Shown here: positions 26,570-35,113 of the stretch, piece by piece
How the letters are laid out: each line of letters opens with the position of its first letter
Numbering within the stretch: position 1 is the first letter of the stretch
DNA from: Bradyrhizobium sp. CCBAU 51627
GTDB taxonomy: Bacteria; Pseudomonadota; Alphaproteobacteria; Rhizobiales; Xanthobacteraceae
Direction: 5' to 3'
DNA length: 64,000 bases
Assembly (NCBI RefSeq): GCF_028128765.1
Contig: NZ_LBJG01000090.1
Coordinates: 1-64,000, forward strand
Program-made: the position numbers and the translations under genes
The notes under the pieces: generated by a model
What the model was told of the DNA's origin: nothing
The model's input: the letters and a program-made list of their open reading frames with translations, nothing else
Databases searched by the model: none

Positions 26570-27682
26570 GTGCGCGTCCTTCCCAGTGAACGACTGATTT
26601 CCGGCCCGGACGAGGGTACCCCGCTTCCTGACAGCCATGTCGAATTACCGCCGGTGATCCGGCGCACCGAGTTCGTGGCCTTTGCCCTTGCCGGCCTGCT
26701 CCTGATCGCCGTCGTCGCGGTGCTCTATGTCGCCAAGCCGTTCTTCCTGCCGGTCGTGATGGCCATCGTCGCCGGCACCATGCTGTCGCCGGCCGCAACC
26801 TTTCTGGAAAAGCGTCGAGTGCCGCGGGCCGTCGGGGCCGTTCTCATCGTCGTCGCGGTGACCGCGATCGTTGCGTTCATCTTCGCACTCATTGCTTCGC
26901 CGGTGATGGATTGGAGCTCGCGCCTGCCGCAGCTTGCCGTGCAGCTCAAGGACAAGATGCACGTCTTCGACCGTCCGCTGGCGCTATGGCGGGAGCTTCA
27001 AAGCATGATCGGCGGCTCGGACGGACTGCCAAACTTTCAGCTCCCCAAGATCGAATGGGTGCAGCCGACGCTGGAATTCCTGTCGCCGACATTTGCCGAG
27101 TTCCTGCTGTTCTTCGCGACTTTGATCCTGTTCATCGCGAGTTGGCGCGATCTGCGGCGCGCGCTGATCATGACCTTCGCCGACCGCGATGCCCGGCTGC
27201 GTACGCTGCGAATCCTGAATGAGATCGAGGTCCATCTCGGCAACTATCTCTTGACGGTGACCGTCATCAATATCGGCGTGGGCATTTCGGCCGGTATCGT
27301 TTGTGCAATCACGGGCATGCCCAATCCCGCCGGCCTCGGCGCCCTCGCCGCAACGCTGAACTTCATCCCGATCATCGGGCCGGTCGCGATGTTCTTCATA
27401 TTGGCCCTCGTCGGCGTCTTGACCTTCCCGACCATCGGCGGTGGCTTGGCCGCGGCGATCGCCTTCGGCGGCATCACCTTTCTGGAAGGTCACTTCGTCA
27501 CGCCCACCATCATTGGCCGCCGGCTGGCGCTGAATGCGCTCGCCGTTTTCATCGCGCTGGCCTTCTGGACCTGGCTGTGGGGGCCGATGGGCGCATTCCT
27601 GTCGTCTCCGCTGCTGATCGTCGGATTGATCCTGAAGGAGCATTTGTTGCCGGAGAATTCGCCGCAGCTTCCCCAGGAATGA
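26570..27682 (+). CDS. AI-2E family transporter
   Basis: This is a 370-residue membrane protein with seven to eight helices. It has the family layout: paired N-terminal helices (ALAGLLLIAVVAVLYV, FFLPVVMAIVAGTML), a soluble segment at about 125-170, and later ITGMPNPAGLGALAATLNFIPIIGP and a GGITFLEGHFVTPTIIGRRL motif. GTG at 26570 follows GGGGAGAG. Members export varied small molecules or act as Na+/H+ antiporters; the substrate is not predictable. Confidence 0.88.
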   Translation: MRVLPSERLISGPDEGTPLPDSHVELPPVIRRTEFVAFALAGLLLIAVVAVLYVAKPFFLPVVMAIVAGTMLSPAATFLEKRRVPRAVGAVLIVVAVTAIVAFIFALIASPVMDWSSRLPQLAVQLKDKMHVFDRPLALWRELQSMIGGSDGLPNFQLPKIEWVQPTLEFLSPTFAEFLLFFATLILFIASWRDLRRALIMTFADRDARLRTLRILNEIEVHLGNYLLTVTVINIGVGISAGIVCAITGMPNPAGLGALAATLNFIPIIGPVAMFFILALVGVLTFPTIGGGLAAAIAFGGITFLEGHFVTPTIIGRRLALNALAVFIALAFWTWLWGPMGAFLSSPLLIVGLILKEHLLPENSPQLPQE

Positions 27683-27760
27683 CTGGTTTCCACGACGGAA
27701 CTTCCGTCCCGACGAAACGTTCTCCGCCCATCTCACCCGCCAAACAGCCCGGAGCCCCTG

Positions 27761-28132
27761 ATGTCTACGACCGATACCGAAGCCAGGATGAGAGGCTGGA
27801 CTGACAAGGCCACCGCAGAACGTCTCGAGAAGGATGTAGCAGCCGTGAAAAGCGATATCGCCGCCCTCACCGACCAGATCACTGACGCGCTCAATACGTT
27901 CGCCAACGCCACGAGCAAACAGGCCCGGCGTGGTTACAAGCAGGCGCGCGACAACATGGATTCGACGCTCGACGACTTTTCGGAGCGCAGCAGCGCGATG
28001 ATGGATGCGGCACATGATGCCTACGGCTCGATCGAGGAGACGCTGGAAGACGCGATCACGCAGCGGCCGCTTGCGACCGTTGGTATCGCGCTCGGCATCG
28101 GCTTCCTGATCGGGGTCGCCTGGCGCCGCTAG
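27761..28132 (+). CDS. YqjD/ElaB-like (DUF883) membrane-anchored protein
   Basis: This is a 123-residue protein. Residues 15-90 are a long charged helix (KDVAAVKSDIAALTDQITDALNTF and beyond), likely a coiled coil. Residues 98-119 are the C-terminal anchor QRPLATVGIALGIGFLIGVAWRR, the hallmark of the ElaB/YqjD/DUF883 family. E. coli members bind ribosomes at the membrane in stationary phase. A YqjE-like gene follows 77 bp later, as in the E. coli yqjDE pair. Confidence 0.82.
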   Translation: MSTTDTEARMRGWTDKATAERLEKDVAAVKSDIAALTDQITDALNTFANATSKQARRGYKQARDNMDSTLDDFSERSSAMMDAAHDAYGSIEETLEDAITQRPLATVGIALGIGFLIGVAWRR

Positions 28133-28209
28133 AGTTCGCGAAGGGTTTTGGGGGCACGACGGCACCGGCCGGCGACGAATTGGCTTGTGGGGATCTGAGG
28201 AGCAAGATC

Positions 28210-28662
28210 GTGTTTCAGCGCATCATCGACGGTATCAGTGCATCGACAGGCGCGACTGTGCGGCTGACCTCGCTGGCGGCGGGCGCAGCGTTCGCGCTCT
28301 TCATCACCACGTGCTTTCTCTGTGCGGCCGTCTTCATCTCGGTTCTGCAAAAATATGGCCCGGTGCAAGCCTGTCTCGCAGGAGCCGGCGTTTTCTTTCT
28401 GCTGACCCTGACCGCGGCAGTGAGCTATTGGGCCTACAAGCGAGAGTTACGTCGGCAAGCGCATATCGCCGCCGAGCGCGCTGCGAAGGCAGTCCCCAGC
28501 ATGCTCGCCGATCCCATGCTGCTTGCCACCGGTTTGCAGATCGCCCGCGCTGTTGGCCTCAAGCGGCTGCTGCCGATCCTGGCGATCGGCGGCGTCGCGC
28601 TCGGACTCATGGCAAGCCGCGTCGGTGCGACCGATGAGGCTTCGGCCGAGCCAGCCGAATAA
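28210..28662 (+). CDS. YqjE-like / phage-holin-family membrane protein
   Basis: The protein has 150 residues. GTG at 28210 (MFQRIIDGI) has GAGGAG eight bases upstream; the TTG at 28180 is less likely. Two hydrophobic helices (FALFITTCFLCAAVFISVL and AGVFFLLTLTAAVSYWAY) are followed by a charged helix and a third short hydrophobic segment near residue 125. This matches the DUF1469/holin-superfamily group that includes YqjE. It is not evidence for a prophage. It probably acts with the upstream YqjD-like protein. Confidence 0.75.
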   Translation: MFQRIIDGISASTGATVRLTSLAAGAAFALFITTCFLCAAVFISVLQKYGPVQACLAGAGVFFLLTLTAAVSYWAYKRELRRQAHIAAERAAKAVPSMLADPMLLATGLQIARAVGLKRLLPILAIGGVALGLMASRVGATDEASAEPAE

Positions 28663-28694
28663 AAGCGAAACTTCAGAATAAAAGCGAAACTTCA
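28657..28694. repeat. Perfect 19-bp tandem duplication over a stop codon
   Basis: The unit GAATAAAAGCGAAACTTCA occurs twice back to back (28657-28675 and 28676-28694). The first copy contains the TAA stop of the YqjE-like gene. The stretch lies 170-207 bp upstream of opgC. It is either a fresh slippage duplication or a direct-repeat binding site. Confidence 0.9.
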
Positions 28695-28863
28695 CCTGGA
28701 AAGTTGCGCCGCCGGCCAGATCAGCTGGCGTTCGACGGCCGGCCTGTGTGCAATATTTCGTCGGGCGTGGTAAATCCGTGCTGCCTCACGCAATCGCTAC
28801 TCGGAGAGGCAGGCGGTTGCCGCTAAAAGCATCGCCCCCTGATTCCAGAAGTCATTTTTCACG

Positions 28864-30006
28864 ATGAAACCGTCCGTCAAGGCGAACCTTGCCGCATTTC
28901 AACACGACGCCAGGCTCTATTTGACGCTCGGCATCGCCAACTGGTCGGTCTTCGTCGACCATATCCCGAACAATGTCGTCAATCTGCTGACGCTGCGCAA
29001 TTTCGGCTTCAGCGGCGCGGCCGACCTGTTCGTGTTCGTGGTGGGCTATGGGGTTGCCATGATCTACGGCAGGATGGCCCTCGAACGCGGCTATGTTGTC
29101 GCCGCGACCCGCATCTTCCGCCGCGTCTGGCGGCTCTATGCCGCCTATGTCGTCCTGTTCGTGATCTATATCGACGCCATCGCCTATGTCGCCTCGCAAT
29201 CGATGGCGCCTGAAATCATCGGCGAATACAACATCTCGGGAATTCTCGAGCACCCACTGCGCATCCTGGTCCAGGGATTGGTGCTCCAGGAGGAGCCGCT
29301 CAATCTCGACCTCCTGCAGCTGATGATTCCGCTGATGGCGTTCTTCCCGTTCGCCTTGTGGGGCCTGTTGCGACACCCGAACCTGACGCTGGCCGGGTCG
29401 GTCGCGCTGTATCTCGCGGCGCGCTGGTTCGGCTGGAATTTTCACGCCTATCCCGACCAGGAATGGACGTTCAGTCCGTTCTGCTGGCAGATGCTGATGG
29501 TGCTGGGCGGCTGGTTCGCGGTCACCGGTGCCTCCGGCCGCGGCTTGCACAACCTGTCCTGGCTGCGCGCACTCGCGGTTGCCTATCTGCTGTCGGCGAT
29601 GGCCATCACCTTGATGCGCCATTCGCCGGTGCTGTCCACCTATCTGCCCGACGTCGTGCTCAACGGCATCACGCCGACCGACAAGGAAAATCTCGCGCCC
29701 TATCGCGTGCTCCATTTCCTCGCGCTCGCCTTCATCGCAACCCATCTCATCCCAGCCGACCATCCGGGACTGCAATTGAAGCCGCTCCGGATGGTCATCA
29801 AATGCGGCGAGGAGTGGCTCGCCGTGTTCTGCGTCGCCGTATTCCTGTCCTTCGCCGGTCATCTCATCCTGATCACCGGCGCTAATCTGGTCGTGATGCA
29901 GATCGGCGTGAGCCTCGTCGGTTTCGCGGCGATGACGGCGGTGGCCTATTATATCTCCTGGTCGAAGCGGCAGGACGAGCCGGCGGCGCTGCGTCAGCGG
30001 GCCTAG
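28864..30006 (+). CDS. opgC: OpgC domain-containing membrane protein
   Basis: This is a 380-residue protein with about ten hydrophobic helices. The opening matches the OpgC acyltransferase family: RLYLTLGIANWSVFVDHIPNNVVNLLTLRNFGFSGAADLFVFVVGY. OpgC proteins modify osmoregulated periplasmic glucans with succinyl or similar groups; in bradyrhizobia cyclic glucans are a likely target. The conserved His-Asp and Asn near residues 31-45 are present. It stands alone, with no glucan synthase genes nearby. Confidence 0.88.
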   Translation: MKPSVKANLAAFQHDARLYLTLGIANWSVFVDHIPNNVVNLLTLRNFGFSGAADLFVFVVGYGVAMIYGRMALERGYVVAATRIFRRVWRLYAAYVVLFVIYIDAIAYVASQSMAPEIIGEYNISGILEHPLRILVQGLVLQEEPLNLDLLQLMIPLMAFFPFALWGLLRHPNLTLAGSVALYLAARWFGWNFHAYPDQEWTFSPFCWQMLMVLGGWFAVTGASGRGLHNLSWLRALAVAYLLSAMAITLMRHSPVLSTYLPDVVLNGITPTDKENLAPYRVLHFLALAFIATHLIPADHPGLQLKPLRMVIKCGEEWLAVFCVAVFLSFAGHLILITGANLVVMQIGVSLVGFAAMTAVAYYISWSKRQDEPAALRQRA

Positions 30007-30116
30007 CCGGGACCATCGCGCGATTTCGCTAGGCCGGAGCCCGCAGCTACGCTAATGCGGGACGCGGCGGCCCCGCGGGAATGGCGGCCCCTGCACAAGG
30101 AGAGACCGGCTTGGTC

Positions 30117-30725
30117 ATGGCGAAAGGCACGAGCGATACGGCCGAGGGCGCCGCCCGGCGCGGCCGGCCCCGTTCGATCGAGACCAGCAACGCCATTCTC
30201 GAAAGCGCCTACACGCTGATGGCCACGACCGGCCTTGCCGTCACCACGATCGATGCGATCGCGCGCCATTCTAACGTCTCCAAAATGACCATCTACAAAT
30301 GGTGGCCGTCGCGAGAGGCGCTGCTGATCGACGCCTTTCTCCATCACGCGGCCCAAATGCTGCCGCTGCCCCCCGTGAGCGCGGGCACGCCCGCAGCGCG
30401 CGCGCGCCGCCATGCCGCGGCCTATGCCGAAGCCCTGCAGGGCGAGTTCGGCAAGGTGCAGCTTGCCGTCGTCTCCGAATGCATCTCGAAGACCGGCTCG
30501 GCGGAGCTGTTCTATGCCCGCTACCTGCAATTCCGCCGCGACGCGCTGGTGGAGATGATCGCCGCCGGTCAGAAGGATGGCAGCATCCTCGCCGAAGGAC
30601 CGGCGGAAGATCTGTACGACGCCATCTATGGCAGCCTGTTCTACCGCTACGTCTTCGGCATCGCGCCGATTACGCCGGCCTACGCGCGCAATCTGGTCGA
30701 CCTGGTGCTACGCCCGAAGGGCTAG
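30117..30725 (+). CDS. TetR/AcrR family transcriptional regulator
   Basis: This is a 202-residue regulator. Residues 15-65 form the TetR helix-turn-helix: ILESAYTLMATTGLAVTTIDAIARHSNVSKMTIYKWWPSREALL. The C-terminal ligand domain is of the TetR_C type. ATG at 30117 is used, with AAGGAGAG 12 bases upstream; an ATG at 30081 would add 12 residues, and the site fits a TTG at 30111 slightly better. A RidA gene follows after 56 bp and is a possible target. Confidence 0.88.
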   Translation: MAKGTSDTAEGAARRGRPRSIETSNAILESAYTLMATTGLAVTTIDAIARHSNVSKMTIYKWWPSREALLIDAFLHHAAQMLPLPPVSAGTPAARARRHAAAYAEALQGEFGKVQLAVVSECISKTGSAELFYARYLQFRRDALVEMIAAGQKDGSILAEGPAEDLYDAIYGSLFYRYVFGIAPITPAYARNLVDLVLRPKG

Positions 30726-30781
30726 ACCGGCGCTGGATGCGACAAAATCTCCCCCTCTTTCGACAGGAGTACCACCTCGTC

Positions 30782-31141
30782 ATGATCAAACGCATCTTGC
30801 CGTACGAAGGCTTGCTCCATGAAGTGGTCGAGCATGCAGGTGTGCTCTATGTCGGTGGAATCGTCCCCGAGGATACGAGCCTCGATATGTCCGGCCAGGC
30901 CAACGATGTGCTTGGCCAGATGTCGCGTCTGCTGGAGACCCTCGGATCCGACATGTCCAACGTCTTGCAGGTGACCATCTTCATGACCGACCTGAGCGAG
31001 AAGGCCGCGTTGAATGCGGCCTGGAAGGCGCATTTCGCCGAAGCTCACTTGCCAGCGCGTGCCGCCGTCGGCGTGGCCGATCTCGGTCCGGGCGTCAAAC
31101 TCGAAATGACCGCAATGGCGGCGCGGCCCACCGAGAACTGA
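30782..31141 (+). CDS. RidA family protein
   Basis: This is a 119-residue YjgF/RidA-type enamine/imine deaminase. Conserved residues are visible: LYVGGIVPED, NVLQVTIFMTDL, the substrate Arg in LPARAAVGVADL and the Glu in KLEMTAMA. RidA removes reactive enamines made by PLP enzymes; other subgroups act in catabolic pathways. ATG at 30782 gives the usual length, and the frame upstream is a shadow of the tetR gene. Confidence 0.88.
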   Translation: MIKRILPYEGLLHEVVEHAGVLYVGGIVPEDTSLDMSGQANDVLGQMSRLLETLGSDMSNVLQVTIFMTDLSEKAALNAAWKAHFAEAHLPARAAVGVADLGPGVKLEMTAMAARPTEN

Positions 31142-31157
31142 AGCTGCGGCACGAGAT

Positions 31158-32849
31158 CTATTTCGCAGGCCGCACCGGCGCCGATATCTTGTCGGTACGG
31201 TCGCGCTCGGTCATGTCGACGACCGTCTCCATCGGCGCCGTCAGCTCGTAGACATAGGACACGTCGGTGAAGTAACGCTTGGCGGTGCCGCCAAGTGCTT
31301 CCGGCGCGACCCGGTCGAGCAGGATGAGGCCGAAATCTGAATCCGGCCGGCGCGTCGCCTCGCTGGTGTTGAACTCCTCCCAGCGGAACTGGAAGACCTC
31401 GTCATTTGCTTCGCCCGTGACCGTCCAGTTCGCGGTGATGTGCGGGTGCTTGCCGACCAGCGACAGGCCTTCGTCCGAATGCGAGGCGAGCTCGAAGAAC
31501 AGCAGCGACAGGCTCTGGGCGGCGCGCGCGCTGACGGCAATGTCCGGGCCGCTGACGGCGATGCGATCGGCGTGCGGAATGGCGCGCGCCTCGAATAGGC
31601 CCTTCAGCTTGACGCCCTGCCATTGGCTCTCGCTGAGCAGCGAAACCACGTTGGACATGGCGTGGATGCGGCCGATCAGGAGCTCACGCGCGACGTCGAT
31701 ATCCGAGCCGTGGCGCAGCGTGCGCGTCACGATCGACTGGATCACCGCGAGGATGTTCTTGACGCGGTGGTTGAGCTCGTCAATGACCGCCGTCAGCCGC
31801 CGCTCGAAACCGATCCGTACCTGGATCTCGCGGCTGAGCCTCAAGTTGTTGTAGGCGACGTAGCCGAACAGGCCGCATACCATCGCAGTGATCGCGAAGC
31901 CGATCGCCGCCACTATGATCGCGGTCTGCTCGGCGCGTCGTGCCGAATTGCTCTTGGCATAGTAGCCGAGCTGCCAGTCCCGGCCGCCGAAGCTGATAGT
32001 GCGGGTTGCCGACGGCGCCGGCCCGTCCGACGACGTCATGCGGGTGGAGACGACGCCCTGATCGTTGGCAACGAGCTCGCTGCCTTCCTTGCGCGGGTCC
32101 TTCAGCGCGACCGAGAACAACGACAAATCGTCATTGGTCAGCATCAGCGAGGCCAGCTCGTAGGAGAACGTGACGAAGCCGGCCGGCTCGGTCGCGCCCT
32201 CGGGAATGACGGGGGCCGCCACGATGAGGCCGATTGGCCCGTTGCCGCGCAGGAGCGGCACGGGGTCGGAGGCGATCGAGCGTTTCTCGACCCTGGCGCG
32301 CGTCAGCATCGCATTGCGAACGGGATCATCATCGTAGCTGCGGCCGGGCAACGCCTTGGTCTCGTCGCTGCGTGGCTCGAGGTCCATCAGCACGTCGATC
32401 GGCTGGGTCAGGCTTGCCGGGTTGATCGGCTTGTCGCCGTAGTCGCGTATTTGCGGCTTCGGAAAGCCCGCGGCCGCGAGCGCGGTCTGTGCCGCGGCGA
32501 GTTCGCTCGGCTGCAGCCGTGCGACCCAGCCGGCCACCACGAAATCGGTCTTGAAGGCGTAGATCGCCGAGCGCAGCGGCTCCAGCATGTTGGGCTTCAG
32601 CACCGAAGGCGCGCGGAACAGGCCTGAGGCGACACGCGCCAGCAACTCGCGCTCGGTTGACCTGTCCTGGACCAGGCTCGCATGAACATCGATCGCGCGC
32701 GCCAGCGCGATCCGGTCCAACGCCAGCTCCTGGTCGTGAACGCGATAGGCGGCGAGCCCGGAGAGCAAGGCTCCGAGCAGAGCGATGAAGCCGATGATGA
32801 AACCCAGCCGGACCACGGGACTACTCAGCCGAAAGCGGGAGGTCGGCAA
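31158..32849 (-). CDS. CHASE-domain sensor with HWE/HisKA_2-type kinase module, ATP site degenerate
   Basis: This is a 563-residue membrane protein. Helix 1 spans residues 13-34, a periplasmic CHASE-like sensor about 65-270, and helix 2 about 308-333. The phosphoacceptor box ELNHRVKNILAVIQSI has His361. The ATPase part departs from the family: the N-box, usually ELxTNAxKYG, reads ELASHSDEG with His457 at the Asn position. The usual GFG loop reads DFG at 505-507. W490-E491 of the HWE motif is kept. It may be inactive or bind ATP differently. No response regulator gene is next to it. Confidence 0.82.
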   Translation of the reverse strand: MPTSRFRLSSPVVRLGFIIGFIALLGALLSGLAAYRVHDQELALDRIALARAIDVHASLVQDRSTERELLARVASGLFRAPSVLKPNMLEPLRSAIYAFKTDFVVAGWVARLQPSELAAAQTALAAAGFPKPQIRDYGDKPINPASLTQPIDVLMDLEPRSDETKALPGRSYDDDPVRNAMLTRARVEKRSIASDPVPLLRGNGPIGLIVAAPVIPEGATEPAGFVTFSYELASLMLTNDDLSLFSVALKDPRKEGSELVANDQGVVSTRMTSSDGPAPSATRTISFGGRDWQLGYYAKSNSARRAEQTAIIVAAIGFAITAMVCGLFGYVAYNNLRLSREIQVRIGFERRLTAVIDELNHRVKNILAVIQSIVTRTLRHGSDIDVARELLIGRIHAMSNVVSLLSESQWQGVKLKGLFEARAIPHADRIAVSGPDIAVSARAAQSLSLLFFELASHSDEGLSLVGKHPHITANWTVTGEANDEVFQFRWEEFNTSEATRRPDSDFGLILLDRVAPEALGGTAKRYFTDVSYVYELTAPMETVVDMTERDRTDKISAPVRPAK

Positions 32850-33110
32850 TAAACACGGAACATATCAACGCCGCTCGAACGGCCATGTGCCGAAACAGGG
32901 TGGAGCCCAGGGACAGGGATAATGACGGAGGAGGCATCTATACGCAACTTGGGTCGCCCAAAAAGCTTAATCCGCCCCCGATCGTCCAGCCACGGCTTTG
33001 CTCCGGGCACCGAAGGTAGACAATCGCCGTGCCCGAAGTTTGTTCCGTCGGGCCCGTTTTGCCTCAGAGGTTAACGACGGGAAATACCTGCGCCATGTCG
33101 CCGCGGCCCG
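32850..33110. other. Gap between ureG and sensor kinase genes
   Basis: This 261-bp region has no supported gene. It contains an inverted repeat (CGGGCAC at 33004-33010, GTGCCCG at 33029-33035) that could form a weak hairpin after ureG but lacks a T-run on the minus strand. The promoter of the sensor kinase should lie in its left part; none could be assigned with confidence. Confidence 0.4.
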
Positions 33111-33734
33111 TCAGCCCGCCCGTTTCAATCCGCCCTTGGTCTCGATGAAGCTGACGATGCGGTCGAGCCCTTCGCTCTTCTTCAGGTTGGTCATGACGAA
33201 GGGTCGCTCACCACGCATGCGCCTGGCATCGGTGTTCATCTTCTCGAGGGAGGCTCCGACATGGGGCGCGAGATCAATCTTGTTGATGACCAGGAGATCT
33301 GAACGGGTGATCCCGGGACCGCCCTTGGACGGGATCTTGTCGCCGGCGGCCACGTCGATGACATAAATCGTGAGGTCGGCGAGCTCCGGGGAAAACGTGG
33401 CAGCGAGATTGTCACCGCCGGATTCGATCAGCACGAGGTCGAGCTCGGGGAATTTCGCACGCATGTCCGCAACCGCGGCCAGATTCATCGAAGCATCCTC
33501 GCGGATCGCGGTGTGCGGACAGCCGCCGGTTTCGACACCGGCGATACGGTCCGGGGTCAGCGATCCCGATCGCACAAGGAACTCGGCATCCCATTTGGTG
33601 TAGATGTCGTTGGTGATCGCGGCGATGTCGTAACGCTCGCGCATGGTCTTGCAGAGCAGGTCCATCAAGGCGGTCTTGCCCGATCCGACCGGGCCGCCGA
33701 CGCCGACACGCAAGGGGCCGTGAGAAGTTGCCAT
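33111..33734 (-). CDS. ureG: Urease accessory GTPase UreG
   Basis: This is a 207-residue SIMIBI-class GTPase. P-loop GPVGSGKTALMDLL is near residue 14; also present are the CPH-type metal motif in GGCPHTAIREDASMN, ESGGDNLAATFSPEL and the base-specificity motif NKIDLAPHVGA. It powers nickel insertion into urease with UreD, UreE and UreF. It is the last gene of the urea module; an 82-bp gap with a short repeat separates it from ureF. Confidence 0.96.
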   Translation of the reverse strand: MATSHGPLRVGVGGPVGSGKTALMDLLCKTMRERYDIAAITNDIYTKWDAEFLVRSGSLTPDRIAGVETGGCPHTAIREDASMNLAAVADMRAKFPELDLVLIESGGDNLAATFSPELADLTIYVIDVAAGDKIPSKGGPGITRSDLLVINKIDLAPHVGASLEKMNTDARRMRGERPFVMTNLKKSEGLDRIVSFIETKGGLKRAG

Positions 33735-33747
33735 CGAAATTCTTCCT

Positions 33748-33790
33748 ATCGTCGTCCTGGCGAAAGCCAGGACCCATTACCACCGAATTC
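33748..33790. repeat. Short palindromic repeat fragment
   Basis: TCGTCCTGGCGAAAGCCAGGACCC forms the stem CCTGG/CCAGG with a CGAAAG loop (33756-33771), in the gap between ureF and ureG. It looks like one end of a common rhizobial interspersed repeat. It may fold in the urease mRNA and alter ureG expression. Confidence 0.5.
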
Positions 33791-33816
33791 CATTGTTGCG
33801 GCAGGGTGCCGCTCGC

Positions 33817-34539
33817 TCATGACCTGAACAGTCGCGTATATTGCGTCTCATGCCGCAGGCTGGCGAGATCGGCGCGGAAGGTCGCGCTGCCGAGATCGTC
33901 CAGCGTCGCATTCAGCGCCCGATTGGCGGCCGCGGCGACAGCAGCTTCCAGTTTCACCAGCACGCGCTGGCTGTCGGTCTGGCCGAGCGGAATCAGTCGG
34001 CTCGCTGCCGAGATCCAGTTCGAGACCAGCGCGTGCAGGAAGGCGTGCAGTGTCGGCGCCAGCGGCACGCTGTGCAGCGCGGCGACGATGCCGACGGCAA
34101 CGGGATAGACCAATGGCGTGCGGCATGCCGCGACAATGGCATCCAGGCCCTCGGCATCCCATGCCGCGCGCGCGATGTCGATGAACGCGCGGCCCTGCGA
34201 GGTCGTCTCCAATTGCCGCTCGCGCGACGGCACGAAGGCGGCGGCGAGCTCCGCGACATCGTTCAAGGAAGCATGCTCGCCGGCCCTTGCGGCCCCGTAA
34301 GCGTGGACCAGGAACGTCGCGTCGCAAAAGCCCGAGCCGTCACCGAGCATGGCATCGAGCCAGTCGGCAAGCGACGCGACATCAGTGATATCTCCGGCTT
34401 CGACCGCCCATTCGATGCCGCTGGAATAGGAGAAGCCGCCGACGGGAAACGCCGGCGACAGCCATGTCATCAGCCGGTACAGCGCCGCCGCCTCGCGTTC
34501 AGCGAGGTCGTCCGCGCCGACAGGCTCATTTGTGGTCAT
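33817..34539 (-). CDS. ureF: Urease accessory protein UreF
   Basis: This is a 240-residue all-helical protein. Family segments are present: YRLMTWLSPAFPVGGFSYSSGIEWAVEAG near residue 25 and the central YPVAVGIVAA...LHAFLHALVSNWISAASRLIPLGQTDSQRVL. UreF bridges UreG and UreD on apo-urease. ATG at 34539 (MTTNEPVG) is chosen; the frame further upstream is a shadow of the His-rich end of ureE. The genes overlap by 14 bp. Confidence 0.94.
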   Translation of the reverse strand: MTTNEPVGADDLAEREAAALYRLMTWLSPAFPVGGFSYSSGIEWAVEAGDITDVASLADWLDAMLGDGSGFCDATFLVHAYGAARAGEHASLNDVAELAAAFVPSRERQLETTSQGRAFIDIARAAWDAEGLDAIVAACRTPLVYPVAVGIVAALHSVPLAPTLHAFLHALVSNWISAASRLIPLGQTDSQRVLVKLEAAVAAAANRALNATLDDLGSATFRADLASLRHETQYTRLFRS

Positions 34540-35107
34540 GAGCATGCGTGTGGCCGTGATGATGATGATCGGGATGATCGCAATGCTCGTCGTGATGGTG
34601 ATCATGATCATGGTGATGATGGCCATGATCGTGGTGACCATGATGCGCATGATCGTCGTGCGCCTGCGTATGGCCAGCATCAGCGTAAGCGCCACCCTCG
34701 GGATCGAACGGCGCCTCGATCTCGACCACGCGCGCGCCAAGCCCCTTCACCATCGCCTCGATGACGTGGTCGCGGCGAATGCGCAAGGCTTTGGCCATGA
34801 GCTGCGTCGGCAGATGGCGGTTGCCGAGGTGCCAGGCCACGCGGATCAGATGATGCGGGTCGCGGCCGCGGATCTCCAGCAGCGGCTCGGGCGCCGCGAC
34901 CACCTCGACCAGCCTTCCGTCTTCCAGCACGAGCGCGTCTCCACCGCGCAACGCGACCGCGTTCTCGAGGTCTAGCAGGAACTCGAGGCCCCGCGTTCCC
35001 GTCATCGCCATGCGGCGGCGGTGCCGATCATCGAAGTCGAGCACGACGGTGTCCGCCGGCGTTTCCGTGAAACGGTGCTGTCCCCTGACCTGCGTCGCCC
35101 GGATCAT
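34526..35107 (-). CDS. ureE: Urease accessory nickel chaperone UreE with long His-rich tail
   Basis: This is a 193-residue protein. Residues 1-75 form the peptide-binding domain and 76-140 the metal-binding domain (HHLIRVAWHLGNRHLPTQ with the dimer-site His). Residues 142-193 are an extreme His/Asp tail (HHDHGHHHHDHDHHHDEH) ending HAHDHK. The tail should store or deliver nickel. The DNA behind it is low in complexity (CAT/GAT repeats around 34550-34660). Confidence 0.95.
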   Translation of the reverse strand: MIRATQVRGQHRFTETPADTVVLDFDDRHRRRMAMTGTRGLEFLLDLENAVALRGGDALVLEDGRLVEVVAAPEPLLEIRGRDPHHLIRVAWHLGNRHLPTQLMAKALRIRRDHVIEAMVKGLGARVVEIEAPFDPEGGAYADAGHTQAHDDHAHHGHHDHGHHHHDHDHHHDEHCDHPDHHHHGHTHAHDHK

Positions 35108-35113
35108 GTGCTG

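Noticed and set aside
28210..28662. Holin-family label as a sign of prophage
   Set aside because: No other phage genes nearby, and the pairing with a YqjD-like gene explains it better.
34540..34740. Very Met/Ile/Thr-rich N-terminal extension of ureF
   Set aside because: It is the out-of-frame reading of the His-rich end of ureE; ureF starts at 34539.
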